Origin: Massilia violaceinigra | GTDB taxonomy: Bacteria; Pseudomonadota; Gammaproteobacteria; Burkholderiales; Burkholderiaceae_D | Assembly (NCBI RefSeq): GCF_002752675.1 | Contig: NZ_CP024608.1 | Coordinates: 5,580,001-5,644,000, forward strand | DNA: 64,000 nt | Direction: 5' to 3' | In this document: positions 15,887-25,275 of the stretch, one piece after another | Numbering within the stretch: position 1 is the stretch's first letter | Layout of the letters: each line of letters opens with the position of its first letter | Translations under genes and position numbers: made by a program | The notes under the pieces: generated by a model | What the model was told of the DNA's origin: nothing | What the model saw: only the letters and a program-made list of their open reading frames with translations | The model's database searches: none

Positions 15887-16870
15887 TTACCCAGAAAGAT
15901 TGGACACTGCCGGCCGAAATTGCCTTGGCGTCGCGCCCATCACTTTGCGCATCAAGCGCCTGAGTGCGGTCGTATCGGCATAGCCTACGCGTTCAGCCAC
16001 TTGCTCAACCGTCAACTTGCTTGTTTCAAGCAGCATGCGTGCCTTGCTAAGCCGAACGCTCTGCAGTAACGCCGAAGTGCTACGCCCGGTGGCTGCTCGT
16101 ACGTGACGCGAGAGAGTACGGTCAGACATGCAGAATTTTTTCGCCAGATCTGAAACGCTGGGCGGATTTGGCAGAGCGGACTCGATACATGCCACCAAAT
16201 TCACGATCAATTGATTGCCATTGGCGAGCATGGCAGGAACGACGAATTGCGCCTGCGATTGCCGACCATCAATCAACAGCGTGCGTGCGACTGCGTCGGC
16301 CAGTGCAGGACTAAACTGCGTCCGCAAAAGATGCAGCATCAAATCGGTCTGTGCGAATGCCGCTCCGGCAGTCACGATCATTCCATCGCATATAACCATG
16401 CGGTCGGCATCAACCACGCAACGCGGCTCAAGTTGCTGCAATAACGACGCAAACCACCAAGATGTCGTTACCTTTTTCCCCACCAAAAGATCGGCGGACT
16501 GAAGTAAAAAAACGGCTGAGCACGACGCGGCCACAGTTCCACCTGTTCGCGCATGGTCTTGAAGCGCCTTAATTGCGCGCAGCGCATCAGGCTGCGCAAG
16601 GCGATTCATTACTGCGCGGTGGCTCTCGAGTCCGAGGCCAGGAACCACCCAAGTGGAGCCATCAGCGCGCACTGTTTTCGGCAAAGTTCTTGCGTCGATT
16701 TTCATACCGTGACCGAGGCGAATGTCGCTTGCAGTTGAGTACACACGCCACCGAGGTTCAGCGCAACCAACGCTTCTAGCCAGCGAGGCGGCGGTCGATA
16801 GAATGTCCAGCGTCAGCGTCACACTCGACGGAAAGGCACCAGGCAAAATAAGAATTGTGAAATCGATCAT
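15887..16870 (-). CDS. GlxA-type transcriptional regulator (DJ-1/PfpI domain plus AraC HTH)
   Basis: A 327-residue regulator. N-terminal DJ-1/PfpI-like domain (MIDFTILILPGAFPSS, VVPGLGLESH, and the nucleophile-elbow-like TVAASCSAVFLL with Cys) and a C-terminal AraC-type double HTH (SVSDLAKKFCMSDRTLSRH, LTVEQVAERVGYADTTALRR, ATPRQFR). ATG 16870 is chosen because DJ-1 homology starts there; an in-frame extension to 16906 adds 12 residues. It is divergent from a tautomerase gene with a 98-base intergenic gap, which suggests it regulates that gene. Confidence 0.9.
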   Translation of the reverse strand: MIDFTILILPGAFPSSVTLTLDILSTAASLARSVGCAEPRWRVYSTASDIRLGHGMKIDARTLPKTVRADGSTWVVPGLGLESHRAVMNRLAQPDALRAIKALQDHARTGGTVAASCSAVFLLQSADLLVGKKVTTSWWFASLLQQLEPRCVVDADRMVICDGMIVTAGAAFAQTDLMLHLLRTQFSPALADAVARTLLIDGRQSQAQFVVPAMLANGNQLIVNLVACIESALPNPPSVSDLAKKFCMSDRTLSRHVRAATGRSTSALLQSVRLSKARMLLETSKLTVEQVAERVGYADTTALRRLMRKVMGATPRQFRPAVSNLSG

Positions 16871-16968
16871 TGGCCGATATAGCTCGATATATGTCAAAAC
16901 AGACACTACGATCTTAAGTCAATTGGCGGTTTAATACAAACTCCAATTAATTAACAGAAGGGCTGACC

Positions 16969-17427
16969 ATGCCAAATATTCTCGTCAAGATTCCGAAGGG
17001 CTCATTTCCAACCGAACACCGTACTATGTTAGTACGGAAGCTTACCGACGCCGCCGCCACTGCCGAGCAGATCCCGGACGACCCCAGGAAGAGGATACTT
17101 TGTTGGGTCATAGTTGAAGAGGTCGAGTCAGGTTCCTGGACCTGCGGCGCGATCGACATGACTGAGCAGATTCTCCCTTGCCTTGCCATGATCTACCTTC
17201 CGGCGGGTGTCTTGGATGGCGCCGCGCGGGCCGTTTTCGTCGATCTGGCTCACCAGGCATTTAAGCAGGCATTGCCGACGGCCGAGAAACGACAACTAGC
17301 TACTTCCGTCATGTTGCATGACGTGGTCGATGGCACTTGGGGCGTGAACGGCACAATCTGGCGACTTCCCGACTTCGCGCAAGCAGCAGGCTATGCACAC
17401 CTTCAATCATTGGTTTCTCCCCCCTGA
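16969..17427 (+). CDS. Tautomerase-superfamily (4-oxalocrotonate tautomerase-like) protein
   Basis: A 152-residue protein beginning MPNILVKIPKGSFPTEHR. Proline immediately after the initiator Met is the catalytic base of tautomerases. The length, about twice a 4-OT monomer, indicates a fused two-unit architecture as in cis-CaaD-like or MSAD-like members; the second unit is around residues 70-140 (MIYLPAGVLDGAARAVFVDL, VMLHDVVDGTWGVNGTIW). It lies divergent to the GlxA-type regulator. A role in catabolism of an unsaturated or aromatic-derived acid is possible. Confidence 0.82.
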   Translation: MPNILVKIPKGSFPTEHRTMLVRKLTDAAATAEQIPDDPRKRILCWVIVEEVESGSWTCGAIDMTEQILPCLAMIYLPAGVLDGAARAVFVDLAHQAFKQALPTAEKRQLATSVMLHDVVDGTWGVNGTIWRLPDFAQAAGYAHLQSLVSPP

Positions 17428-17460
17428 CGCGATTCGGGTGCAACAACAAACGATGGCTGC

Positions 17461-17589
17461 CAGCCGCTGATTACCAGGATATCGCCGGTGGCATGGCGGC
17501 ACATCCTACTGAATGGGCGCTACACGTTCCAGAGCGGCGATAAGCTGATCGACCTGTATGCGCTCCTGGCAGGGCTGGACTTGGAGTGA
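17461..17589 (+). pseudogene. C-terminal remnant of a Tn3-family-like transposase
   Basis: The frame reads PLITRISPVAWRHILLNGRY, then TFQSGDKLIDLYALLAGLDL-E and a stop at 17587-17589. The ISPVAWRHI...GRYTF pattern resembles the extreme C-terminus of Tn3-type TnpA proteins. Nothing upstream belongs to a transposase (the tautomerase gene ends at 17427), so only the tail of the gene remains. No 38-base terminal repeat could be identified downstream. Confidence 0.5.
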
Positions 17590-17621
17590 CGGAATTTTCG
17601 GCGGTTTCGGAGTGGCCCCGC

Positions 17622-18068
17622 TTAAAGCGCCTCGTCCCAGAGCGTCACGTCGTGCGCCACAAAGGCGACCGTGCTGCCCGGTTCGGGCCACACCCCCCCC
17701 ATTTCTTCTTCCGATAAACAGAAACAGGCTTCGCCGGCCATGATGAACGCATGGCGTTGTGCGCTCGGGTCGCTGTACACCGATTGGCTTTCGAGCATGC
17801 CGGTGACCTTGAATGATCCCGGTGTGTCCAGCGCTTCCACGGCGTTCATTGCCGCTTGATCGAGCACGCCAAATTGCGTGACCGAACCCTGGGTGATTTC
17901 GACGCCGAATTCCATGCCCAGGCAATCCTCGGCGCGTTCGAGCGCCGGTACCAGCCGGGCAATGCCGCTGAAGGCGGCACTGCGGAAGTGGACGACGAAA
18001 CTCGGTTGCGGGGTGTAGCCGATCAGGCGCATCGACGCGCTGTCGATTTCTTCAATTGTTATGTTCAT
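17622..18068 (-). CDS. Conserved hypothetical protein, 148 residues
   Basis: A soluble acidic protein starting MNITIEEIDSASMRLIGYTP, with PSFVVHFRSAAFSGIARLVP, LGMEFGVEITQGSVTQFGVL and QRHAFIMAGEACFCLSEEEM. No signal peptide or membrane segment. I do not recognise a domain with confidence. The ATG at 18068 is chosen over the frame opening at 18101 because GGAG precedes it and the first 11 extra residues look non-coding. It is downstream of purL on the same strand, separated by a hairpin. Confidence 0.65.
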   Translation of the reverse strand: MNITIEEIDSASMRLIGYTPQPSFVVHFRSAAFSGIARLVPALERAEDCLGMEFGVEITQGSVTQFGVLDQAAMNAVEALDTPGSFKVTGMLESQSVYSDPSAQRHAFIMAGEACFCLSEEEMGGVWPEPGSTVAFVAHDVTLWDEAL

Positions 18069-18135
18069 CGTAAATGCTCCAGCTGTCAGGTTTTCGGCCA
18101 CAAGGCCGTGTTCTCAACCGATTCACGTTAACTGC

Positions 18136-18172
18136 AAAACCGCCATTCCGCACGGGCGGGAATGACGGTTTT
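18136..18172 (-). terminator. Hairpin after purL, REP-like in sequence
   Basis: AAAACCG-CCATTCC at 18136 pairs with GGAATGACGGTTTT ending at 18172. Read on the minus strand it lies 55 bases after the purL stop and ends in TTTT, so it can terminate purL transcription. Its arms share the AAAACCGTC / TTCCCGC words of the longer inverted repeats near 30.5 and 47.8 kb. Confidence 0.6.
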
Positions 18173-18226
18173 GAGGGCTGTGGCTCGTTTTGGGTGCTGC
18201 GTTCTACGTTTTGCGTTTTGCTTAAC

Positions 18227-21200
18227 TTAGCCGACCCACTTGCGCGCATTGCGGAACATGCGCATCCACGGTGAATCCTCGCCCCATGCTTCCGGATGCC
18301 ACGACTGCTGCACCGAGCGGAATACGCGTTCGGCGTGCGGCATCAGCACGCTGAAGCGTCCATCCGCCGTCGTCACCGACGTCAGCCCCTCGGGCGAACC
18401 GTTCGGGTTGAACGGATACGCCTCGGTGGCCGCGCCGCGGTTGTCGACAAAGCGCATCGCCTTGACCACCGCGCCGATATCGCCCGTCTGCGAGAAGTCG
18501 GCAAACCCTTCGCCGTGCGCGATCGCAATCGCCGCCTGCGTGCCCGCCATGCCGCCAAAGAATATCGACGGCGAATCGAGCACCTCGACCATCGCAAAGC
18601 GCGCCTCGAACTGCTCCGATTTATTGCGTGTGAACTTCGGCCACGCATGCGCGCCAGGAATGATCGATTTCAGGTTGCTCATCATCTGGCAACCGTTGCA
18701 CACGCCCAGTCCGAACGTATCGGCACGGTTGAAGAAGCGCGCGAACTGGTCCGCCAGCTGGGCGTTGAACAGAATCGTCTTGGCCCAGCCCTCGCCGGCA
18801 CCGAGCACGTCGCCGTACGAGAAGCCACCGACGGCGATGATGCCCTGGAAGTCGTCCAGCTTGGCGCGGCCGGCAATCAGGTCGCTCATGTGCACGTCGA
18901 CCGCCGCAAATCCGGCCTGGTGCATCACCCACGCGGTCTCGATATGCGAGTTCACGCCCTGCTCGCGCAGGATCGCCACGCGCGGCCGCACGCCCGTCGC
19001 TACGAACGGCGCGGCGATATTCTCGCTCGGGTCGAACGTCAGCTTCGGCGTAATGCCAGGATCGGTTTCGTCCAGCAGGCGCTCGTACTCGGCATCGGCA
19101 CATGCAGGATTGTCGCGCAGGCGCGCAATGCGCCAGCTCGTTTCGCTCCACACGCGGTGCAGCGCGCTGCGCGCTTCGGTGTAGATCACCTTGGCGTCGC
19201 GCGTGAATTCGATCACGCCACGTTCGTTCGGCTTGCCGATGATATGGCTGCACGCGCCCAGATTGTGCTCGCGCAGCACGTTCATCACAAGCGACTTTTC
19301 GTCCGCACGCACCTGGATGACGGCGCCCAGTTCTTCGCTGAACAAGGCACGCAGGGTTTGCTCGTTGCGGCGCTCGGCCACCTGGCCCGCCCAGTTCTTG
19401 GCGTCGCCCCAGTCGGCGCCATGGCCGGCTTCGAGGGTGAGGATGTCGAGGTTGACCGACAGGCCGCTGCGGCCCGCGAACGCCATCTCGCACAAGGTGG
19501 CGAACAGGCCGCCATCGGAACGGTCGTGGTAAGCGAGCAGCTTGTCGTCGGCGTTAAGCTGCTGGATCGCCGCGAAGAAGCCTTTCAGGTCGTCCGCGCT
19601 GTCGACGTCCGGCGTCTCGTTGCCGAGCTGCTGGGTCACCAGCGACAGCGCCGAGGCGCCGAGGCGGTTCTTGCCACGTCCCAGATCGATCAGGATCAGC
19701 GCGGTCTCGCCGGCATCCTGCTTGATCTGTGGCGTGAGCGAACGGCGTACGTCGTAGACCGGTGCAAACGAGGAGACGATCAGCGAGACGGGCGACGTAA
19801 CCGCTTTGGCCGCGTCTTCATCGCGCCAGGTCGTACGCATCGATAGCGAATCCTTGCCGACCGGGATACTGATTCCCAGGGCCGGGCACAGTTCCATGCC
19901 GACTGCCTTCACGGTGTCGAACAGCGCGGCATCCTGCCCCGGCTGGCCGCAGGCGGCCATCCAGTTGGCCGACAGCTTGATGTCCGAGATATCGCGGATC
20001 GGTGCGGCGGCAATGTTGGTCACCGCTTCGCCGACCGCCATGCGGCCCGACGCGGCGGCGTCGATCACCGCCAGCGGGGTGCGTTCGCCCATCGCCATCG
20101 CTTCGCCAAGGTAGCCTTCGAAGCTCATGGCGGTAACGGCGCAATCGGCCACCGGAACCTGCCACGGGCCGACCATCTGGTCGCGCACCGTGGTGCCGCC
20201 GACGGTACGGTCGCCAATCGTGATCAGGAACGATTTGTCGGCCACCGCGGGCAGCAGCAGCACGCGCTTGGCCACATCGGCCAGATTGAGGCCGGTCAGG
20301 TCGATTGCGGGGAATTCATTGTGCACGTGGGTGACGTCGCGCTGCATCTTGGGCGGCTTGCCGAGCAAGACGTCCATCGGCATGTCGACCGGGGAGTTGC
20401 CCAGTTCCGGATCGATCAGCTTGAGCTGGCGCTCTTCGGTGGCCACGCCGACGGCCGCGAACAAGCAGCGCTCACGCTCGCACATGGCGGCGAACAGCGC
20501 CAGGCTCTCGGGCGCAATCGCCAGCACGTAGCGTTCCTGCGATTCGTTGGACCAGATCTCTTTCGGCGCCATGCCGCTTTCTTCGAGCGGCACCTTGCGC
20601 AGGTCGAAAATCGCGCCGCGCTTGGCGTCGTTGGTGATCTCCGGGAAAGCGTTCGACAGGCCGCCCGCGCCCACATCGTGAATCGAGATGATCGGATTGT
20701 CCGCACCCATCTGCCAGCACGCGTTGATGACTTCCTGCGCGCGCCGTTCCATTTCGGGATTGCCGCGCTGGACCGAGTCGAAATCCAGGTCTGCCGTGTT
20801 GGTGCCGGTCGCCATCGAGGACGCGGCGCTGCCGCCCATCCCGATGCGCATGCCCGGACCACCAAGCTGAATCAGCAGGCTGCCGACCGGGATGTCGTTC
20901 TTGTGCGTGTGCTGGCCGGAGATATTGCCGATGCCGCCGGCGATCATGATCGGCTTGTGGTAGCCGAACACCGCGTCGGGTGTGCCCGCGCTCAGCGCGC
21001 CGACATTCTGCTCGTAGGTGCGGAAGTAGCCGCCCAGGACCGGACGGCCAAACTCGTTGCTGAACGCGGCGCCGCCGAGCGGGCCTTCGATCATGATCTG
21101 CAGCGGCGAGGCGATGCGGTCAGGCTTGCCGTAGACCGCTGCTTGCGCGCGCTCGCCGAACGGCTGGTTGACGTTGGCCGCGTTTTCCCATGGACGCACT

Positions 21201-22273
21201 GCGTCCGGGATCATCAGGTTCGATACCGTGAAGCCGGTCAGGCCAGCCTTCGGCTTGGCCCCGCGGCCGGTCGCGCCTTCGTCGCGGATCTCGCCGCCCG
21301 CGCCGGTGGAGGCGCCGGGGAACGGCGAAATCGCGGTCGGGTGATTGTGCGTTTCGACCTTCATCAGGGTGTGCGTCAGCTCCGTCGACGGGGCGTACTC
21401 GTGCCCTGCGCCACGCGGATAGAAGCGCATGACGGTGGCGCCTTCCATGATCGACGAGTTGTCGCTGTAGGCGACAATCGTGCCTTTCGGCTGCAACTGG
21501 TGCGTGTTCTTGATCATCTGGAACAGCGACTTGTCCTGCGCCACGCCGTCGACGATCCAGTCGGCGTTGAAAATCTTGTGGCGGCAATGCTCGCTGTTCG
21601 CCTGCGCGAACATCATCAGTTCGACGTCGGTCGGGTTGCGCCCGGCCTTCGTGAACGCGTCAAACAGGTAGTCGATTTCATCGTCCGACAGGGCCAGGCC
21701 AAGTTCGGTGTTGGCTTTTTCCAAAGCGTGCTTGCCGGCTTTGAGAACGTCCACCGATTCCAGCGGCCGCGCTTCGAGTTCGCGGAACAGGCTTGAGGCC
21801 TGGTCGGCGCTCCGCAGCACGCTTTCGGTCATGCGGTCGTGCAGCAGGGCTGCTACCGCTTCGGTTTCCTCGTCGGAGAGCTTCTTGGCCGCGCCGATGC
21901 TGCTGCCCAGAATGCCCGTTTTCAGGCTGACCGAAAATGCAATCCCCCGCTCGATCCGGTGCACATGCGCCATGCCGCAGTTGTGCGCGATGTCGGTCGC
22001 TTTCGATGCCCATGGCGAGATGGTGCCCAGGCGCGGGATGACGAAGAATTCTTCCGTCACGCCTTCGCGCGGGTTTTCTGCGGCAGGTTCGCCGTAGGTT
22101 AGCATCGCGGACAGGCGCGACGTGTCGTCCGCCGACAGCACCGCGCTGGTATCGATAAAGTGATAAAAACGCGCCTGGACCGCCGTAATCGCCGGGGCGA
22201 CAGCTTGCAATTGGCTCAGGAGGCGTTGGCTGCGAAATACGGACAGGGCATTGGAACCCGGTAGTATCAACAT
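18227..22273 (-). CDS. purL: Phosphoribosylformylglycinamidine synthase (FGAM synthetase)
   Basis: Fourth step of purine biosynthesis: ATP- and glutamine-dependent conversion of FGAR to FGAM. The 1348-residue protein is the large single-chain form. It has an N-terminal PurS-like part, a FGAM-synthase core ([76 protein letters not shown]) and a C-terminal class I glutamine amidotransferase ([29 protein letters not shown] with catalytic Cys, and a late [13 protein letters not shown] with catalytic His). The start [14 protein letters not shown] at 22273 is the conserved one; the frame opens further upstream at 22327. A single-gene transcript ending in the hairpin at 18136-18172 is likely. Confidence 0.97.
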   Translation of the reverse strand: MLILPGSNALSVFRSQRLLSQLQAVAPAITAVQARFYHFIDTSAVLSADDTSRLSAMLTYGEPAAENPREGVTEEFFVIPRLGTISPWASKATDIAHNCGMAHVHRIERGIAFSVSLKTGILGSSIGAAKKLSDEETEAVAALLHDRMTESVLRSADQASSLFRELEARPLESVDVLKAGKHALEKANTELGLALSDDEIDYLFDAFTKAGRNPTDVELMMFAQANSEHCRHKIFNADWIVDGVAQDKSLFQMIKNTHQLQPKGTIVAYSDNSSIMEGATVMRFYPRGAGHEYAPSTELTHTLMKVETHNHPTAISPFPGASTGAGGEIRDEGATGRGAKPKAGLTGFTVSNLMIPDAVRPWENAANVNQPFGERAQAAVYGKPDRIASPLQIMIEGPLGGAAFSNEFGRPVLGGYFRTYEQNVGALSAGTPDAVFGYHKPIMIAGGIGNISGQHTHKNDIPVGSLLIQLGGPGMRIGMGGSAASSMATGTNTADLDFDSVQRGNPEMERRAQEVINACWQMGADNPIISIHDVGAGGLSNAFPEITNDAKRGAIFDLRKVPLEESGMAPKEIWSNESQERYVLAIAPESLALFAAMCERERCLFAAVGVATEERQLKLIDPELGNSPVDMPMDVLLGKPPKMQRDVTHVHNEFPAIDLTGLNLADVAKRVLLLPAVADKSFLITIGDRTVGGTTVRDQMVGPWQVPVADCAVTAMSFEGYLGEAMAMGERTPLAVIDAAASGRMAVGEAVTNIAAAPIRDISDIKLSANWMAACGQPGQDAALFDTVKAVGMELCPALGISIPVGKDSLSMRTTWRDEDAAKAVTSPVSLIVSSFAPVYDVRRSLTPQIKQDAGETALILIDLGRGKNRLGASALSLVTQQLGNETPDVDSADDLKGFFAAIQQLNADDKLLAYHDRSDGGLFATLCEMAFAGRSGLSVNLDILTLEAGHGADWGDAKNWAGQVAERRNEQTLRALFSEELGAVIQVRADEKSLVMNVLREHNLGACSHIIGKPNERGVIEFTRDAKVIYTEARSALHRVWSETSWRIARLRDNPACADAEYERLLDETDPGITPKLTFDPSENIAAPFVATGVRPRVAILREQGVNSHIETAWVMHQAGFAAVDVHMSDLIAGRAKLDDFQGIIAVGGFSYGDVLGAGEGWAKTILFNAQLADQFARFFNRADTFGLGVCNGCQMMSNLKSIIPGAHAWPKFTRNKSEQFEARFAMVEVLDSPSIFFGGMAGTQAAIAIAHGEGFADFSQTGDIGAVVKAMRFVDNRGAATEAYPFNPNGSPEGLTSVTTADGRFSVLMPHAERVFRSVQQSWHPEAWGEDSPWMRMFRNARKWVG

Positions 22274-22525
22274 GGTTGGAAGGTGGTTGATGCAGCGAGG
22301 CTGCGGGGTTAAAGGTAATGAAGGCACTAATCTGGGTAAGGCTGAAATCCTTTAGGCCGACATTATACCGTGTTGCTACCCCGACAGCGCGGCGTATTCG
22401 CCTCACCGCCTCGTGTGCCTGTTGCCGCCAGCAGGAACATTAGCGTATCGTAGGGTTTCAAGAGTTTCCCGCACGAACCGTTAATAGTGCTGAAACCCCG
22501 TTCATGGGGGCACGAGAGTGAAAAG

Positions 22526-24160
22526 ATGCAAGATAACAGCAACTTGTCCGTATTGGTAATCGACCCGAACCCGGGCATGCGCGGCAGCCTGCAGAACATG
22601 CTGGTGCAGTCCAGCATCACGAAAATCGAATTTGCCGTCAACGCCAGCACGGCGATCAAGCAGGTCGGCAAGCGCAGCTACGACCTGATCCTGTGCGAAT
22701 ACGACCTCGACGGCGGTGGCGGCAGCGACAACGGCCAGGATGGCCAGCAGCTGCTGGAAGACATGCGCCATCACAAGCTGATCGGCCTGTCGACCATTTT
22801 CATCATGATTACCTCGGAGGGCGTCTACAGCAAGGTGGTCAGCGCCGCCGAACTGACCCCGACCGACTACATCCTCAAGCCGTTCACGGTGGACATGCTC
22901 AGCCAGCGCATCAACCGCGCCATCGAGCGCCGCGCCGTGTTCCTGCCGACCTACAACCTGATCGCCCAGGGCAATCTGCGCGAGGCAATCAGGTCGGCCG
23001 CGACCGGAGAAGCGACTCACCCGCGCTATGTGGCCGATTTTGCAAGGCTGCGCGCCGACATGCACGTGGCGCTCGACGAACTGCCGCAGGCCGAGGATAT
23101 CTACAGCGGCATCCTGGCCAGCAAGTCGATCGGCTGGGCCAGCCTGGGCCTGGCACGCGTGCTGTTCGCGCAGGACAAGATTGAAGAAGCCGAGAACGTT
23201 GTCACAAAGCTCATCGAAGACAACCCCAAGTTCATGGCCGCCTACGATCTGCTGGCCAAGTGCCACGAAATGAACGGTGCCGCCTATCGCGCCCAGAAAA
23301 TCCTCGAAGAAGCGGTGGCGATATCGCCCCACATGGTGCGCCGCCTGCGCCGCCTGGGCGAAGTGGCGCTGGAAGCGGGCGACGTGGTGGTGGCGGAAAA
23401 ATCGTTCAAACAGGTGGTATCGCGCTCCAAATACTCCGAATTTCGCGATCCGGAAGACCACGTCAAGCTGGTCAAGACCCTGCTCAAGAAAGGCGACACC
23501 AACCAGGCGGGCAGCGTCATCCGCGACATGGAAAAATCCCTGCGCGGCAATGCCGCCATCGATGCCTGCAAGTCCATTTCGGTGGCGCTGCTGCATGAGT
23601 CGGCCGGCAATACCGCGGCTGCGGTGACGGAGCTCAATGCGGCGGTGGCGGCGGTGCGGCTGTCCAAGGGCTTGTCGAGCGAGCTGAAAATCGGCCTGGC
23701 GCGCACTTGCCTGTCGAACCGGCTCGACAACGCTGCAGCGGAAGTCATGCTGACGGTCATGAACGACGTCGACAGCGACGTGTCGATGCAGGATGCGATG
23801 AGCGTGTTCGTCAAGGCCGGCCGGCCTGATCTGGCGGAAGGCATGAACTCGCGCCTGATGACCCAGGTGCAGGAATTGCTCGACCTGGCCGCGGAAAAAG
23901 GCAATATGGGCGACGTCAAGGGCGCGGTGCAGACCCTGCTCGAAGCCCAGCACATGGCGCCGAAAAACGTGCAGGTCATGGTGGCGCTGGCCAAGGCAAT
24001 CCTGCGCCAGCTCGAAGACCTGGGCTGGGACCATCCGCTGGCCGAGATCTGCAACACTCAGCTCGACGCCATCCGCAAGATCGACCCGGCCAATCCGCTG
24101 CTCCCGGGCTTGACCGAGGATTATCACAGCGCCCAGCGCAAGTACGGTATTTCGACCTGA
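22526..24160 (+). CDS. Response regulator receiver domain with TPR repeats; Glu at the phosphoacceptor position
   Basis: A 544-residue cytoplasmic protein. Receiver domain at about residues 7-130 (LSVLVIDPNPGMRGSLQNML, DLILCEYDLDGG, TPTDYILKPF with the conserved Lys). The helical remainder has TPR-like units (YNLIAQGNLREAIRSA, ASLGLARVLFAQDKIEEAEN, KFMAAYDLLAKCHEMNGAAY). There is no DNA-binding output, so protein-protein signalling is expected. In the LILC-E-Y-D-L strand, Glu58 occupies the place usually held by the phosphorylated Asp, and the following loop carries a Gly-rich insertion. ATG 22526 follows GAGAGTGAAAAG; the frame opens at 22487. Divergent from purL. Confidence 0.85.
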   Translation: MQDNSNLSVLVIDPNPGMRGSLQNMLVQSSITKIEFAVNASTAIKQVGKRSYDLILCEYDLDGGGGSDNGQDGQQLLEDMRHHKLIGLSTIFIMITSEGVYSKVVSAAELTPTDYILKPFTVDMLSQRINRAIERRAVFLPTYNLIAQGNLREAIRSAATGEATHPRYVADFARLRADMHVALDELPQAEDIYSGILASKSIGWASLGLARVLFAQDKIEEAENVVTKLIEDNPKFMAAYDLLAKCHEMNGAAYRAQKILEEAVAISPHMVRRLRRLGEVALEAGDVVVAEKSFKQVVSRSKYSEFRDPEDHVKLVKTLLKKGDTNQAGSVIRDMEKSLRGNAAIDACKSISVALLHESAGNTAAAVTELNAAVAAVRLSKGLSSELKIGLARTCLSNRLDNAAAEVMLTVMNDVDSDVSMQDAMSVFVKAGRPDLAEGMNSRLMTQVQELLDLAAEKGNMGDVKGAVQTLLEAQHMAPKNVQVMVALAKAILRQLEDLGWDHPLAEICNTQLDAIRKIDPANPLLPGLTEDYHSAQRKYGIST

Positions 24161-24280
24161 TTCCCGCTACCGCGCAACGGCAGCGGCGCGCAGCGCATCG
24201 CCATCAAGGCCGAAGGCAGCGGCGGCGCCTGCAGCCTGCGCAACCAGACCGGCGGCAAATGCATCACCTGGAACGGGGGT

Positions 24281-25216
24281 TCAGCACTCGCGTGCCAGCG
24301 CCCCGCTCTTGCACGGCTTGGCGTTGGCTGGCGTGTGCAGTTTGAAGGCAGGCTCCTGCCTTGCGCTTGTCTTGGCGGGCGCCGGTTTGGCTTTCGCCGC
24401 CGGCTTGGCCCCCGGCTTGGTTGCCGGCTTGGTTACAGGCTTTGTTACCGGTTTCGGCGCCACCTTGGCCTTGACGCCAGGTTTGACAGGCGCCACGGCA
24501 ACCGGCTTCTTCTTCGCGGCCACCAGAGGTGGCGTCTTCTTTGCGACCGGCTTTGCAGAAGCGACAGGCGCTTTCGGCTTGACCACCGGCTTTTTCAAAA
24601 CGACCGCCGACGGCTTGGCCTTGACGTCTGGCTTGGCCGGCGTCGCCTTTTTCACCACGGCAGCAGGCGGATGCGCGGGTTTCGGCGCGGGTGCAGGCTC
24701 AAGCGGCTTTTTGACAACCGGCGCGGCTGGCTTTTCGGGCTCCGGCGGCAAGGTCACCAGCGGTGGCACCGGTTCCGGCGCGGGCGTGATGCGGCCCGGC
24801 GGCGGCGACGTGTTGTCGGGTACCGGTACGGGGAGTGTCGGAGGAACCGCAGCGGCCGGCGGCGCCTTGACGACAGGCTTGGCCGGCGCCGTGGCGTCGA
24901 CCTTCGCGCTCATCGCCACCGCATGCATGGCATTGTCGACCTTGCGTTCCGAATAGAACCAGAACCCGGCGCCGGCCAGCGCCGCCAGGGCAGCCACACT
25001 GCCGCCCCAGGCCACCGCCGCGCCGATCCAGTCGCCCGCAGGCGCCCTCTCCTGCGGCGCGATACCCAACAACACCTGCGGACCATCCGGGTCCGCAGGC
25101 GCCGAGGCAGGCGGCGCCGTCTCGGGAGGTATTGGCGGCGCGGCAGGTGCCGGCTCGTTTTCCGGCAACAGGCTCGGTTCTACCCGCCGAGGTCCGTTTT
25201 GCTCATGTGATTCCAA
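24281..25216 (-). CDS. Single-pass membrane protein with a long Pro/Ala/Lys-rich tail
   Basis: 311 residues. A Pro/Ala-rich cytoplasmic N-terminus (about 1-62), one membrane helix (IGAAVAWGGSVAALAALAGA, about 63-86), then about 220 residues of Pro/Ala/Lys low-complexity repeats (PVTKPVTKPATKPGAKPAAK). The end is short and contains two cysteines (AKPCKSGALAREC). The layout recalls TonB- or FtsN-like proteins that span the periplasm, or histone H1-like tails, but no TonB or SPOR domain is visible. Downstream of the TPR response regulator and convergent with it. No reliable function. Confidence 0.65.
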   Translation of the reverse strand: MESHEQNGPRRVEPSLLPENEPAPAAPPIPPETAPPASAPADPDGPQVLLGIAPQERAPAGDWIGAAVAWGGSVAALAALAGAGFWFYSERKVDNAMHAVAMSAKVDATAPAKPVVKAPPAAAVPPTLPVPVPDNTSPPPGRITPAPEPVPPLVTLPPEPEKPAAPVVKKPLEPAPAPKPAHPPAAVVKKATPAKPDVKAKPSAVVLKKPVVKPKAPVASAKPVAKKTPPLVAAKKKPVAVAPVKPGVKAKVAPKPVTKPVTKPATKPGAKPAAKAKPAPAKTSARQEPAFKLHTPANAKPCKSGALAREC

Positions 25217-25275
25217 AATACAACCCTTATTGATCTGACACTAAATTGTGTACCAATCCATAAGTGTAGCCAATT

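Noticed and set aside
15709..15963. 84-codon plus-strand ORF between the NIPSNAP and GlxA genes
   Set aside because: Arg/Ser-rich, overlaps the end of the regulator and lacks a ribosome binding site.
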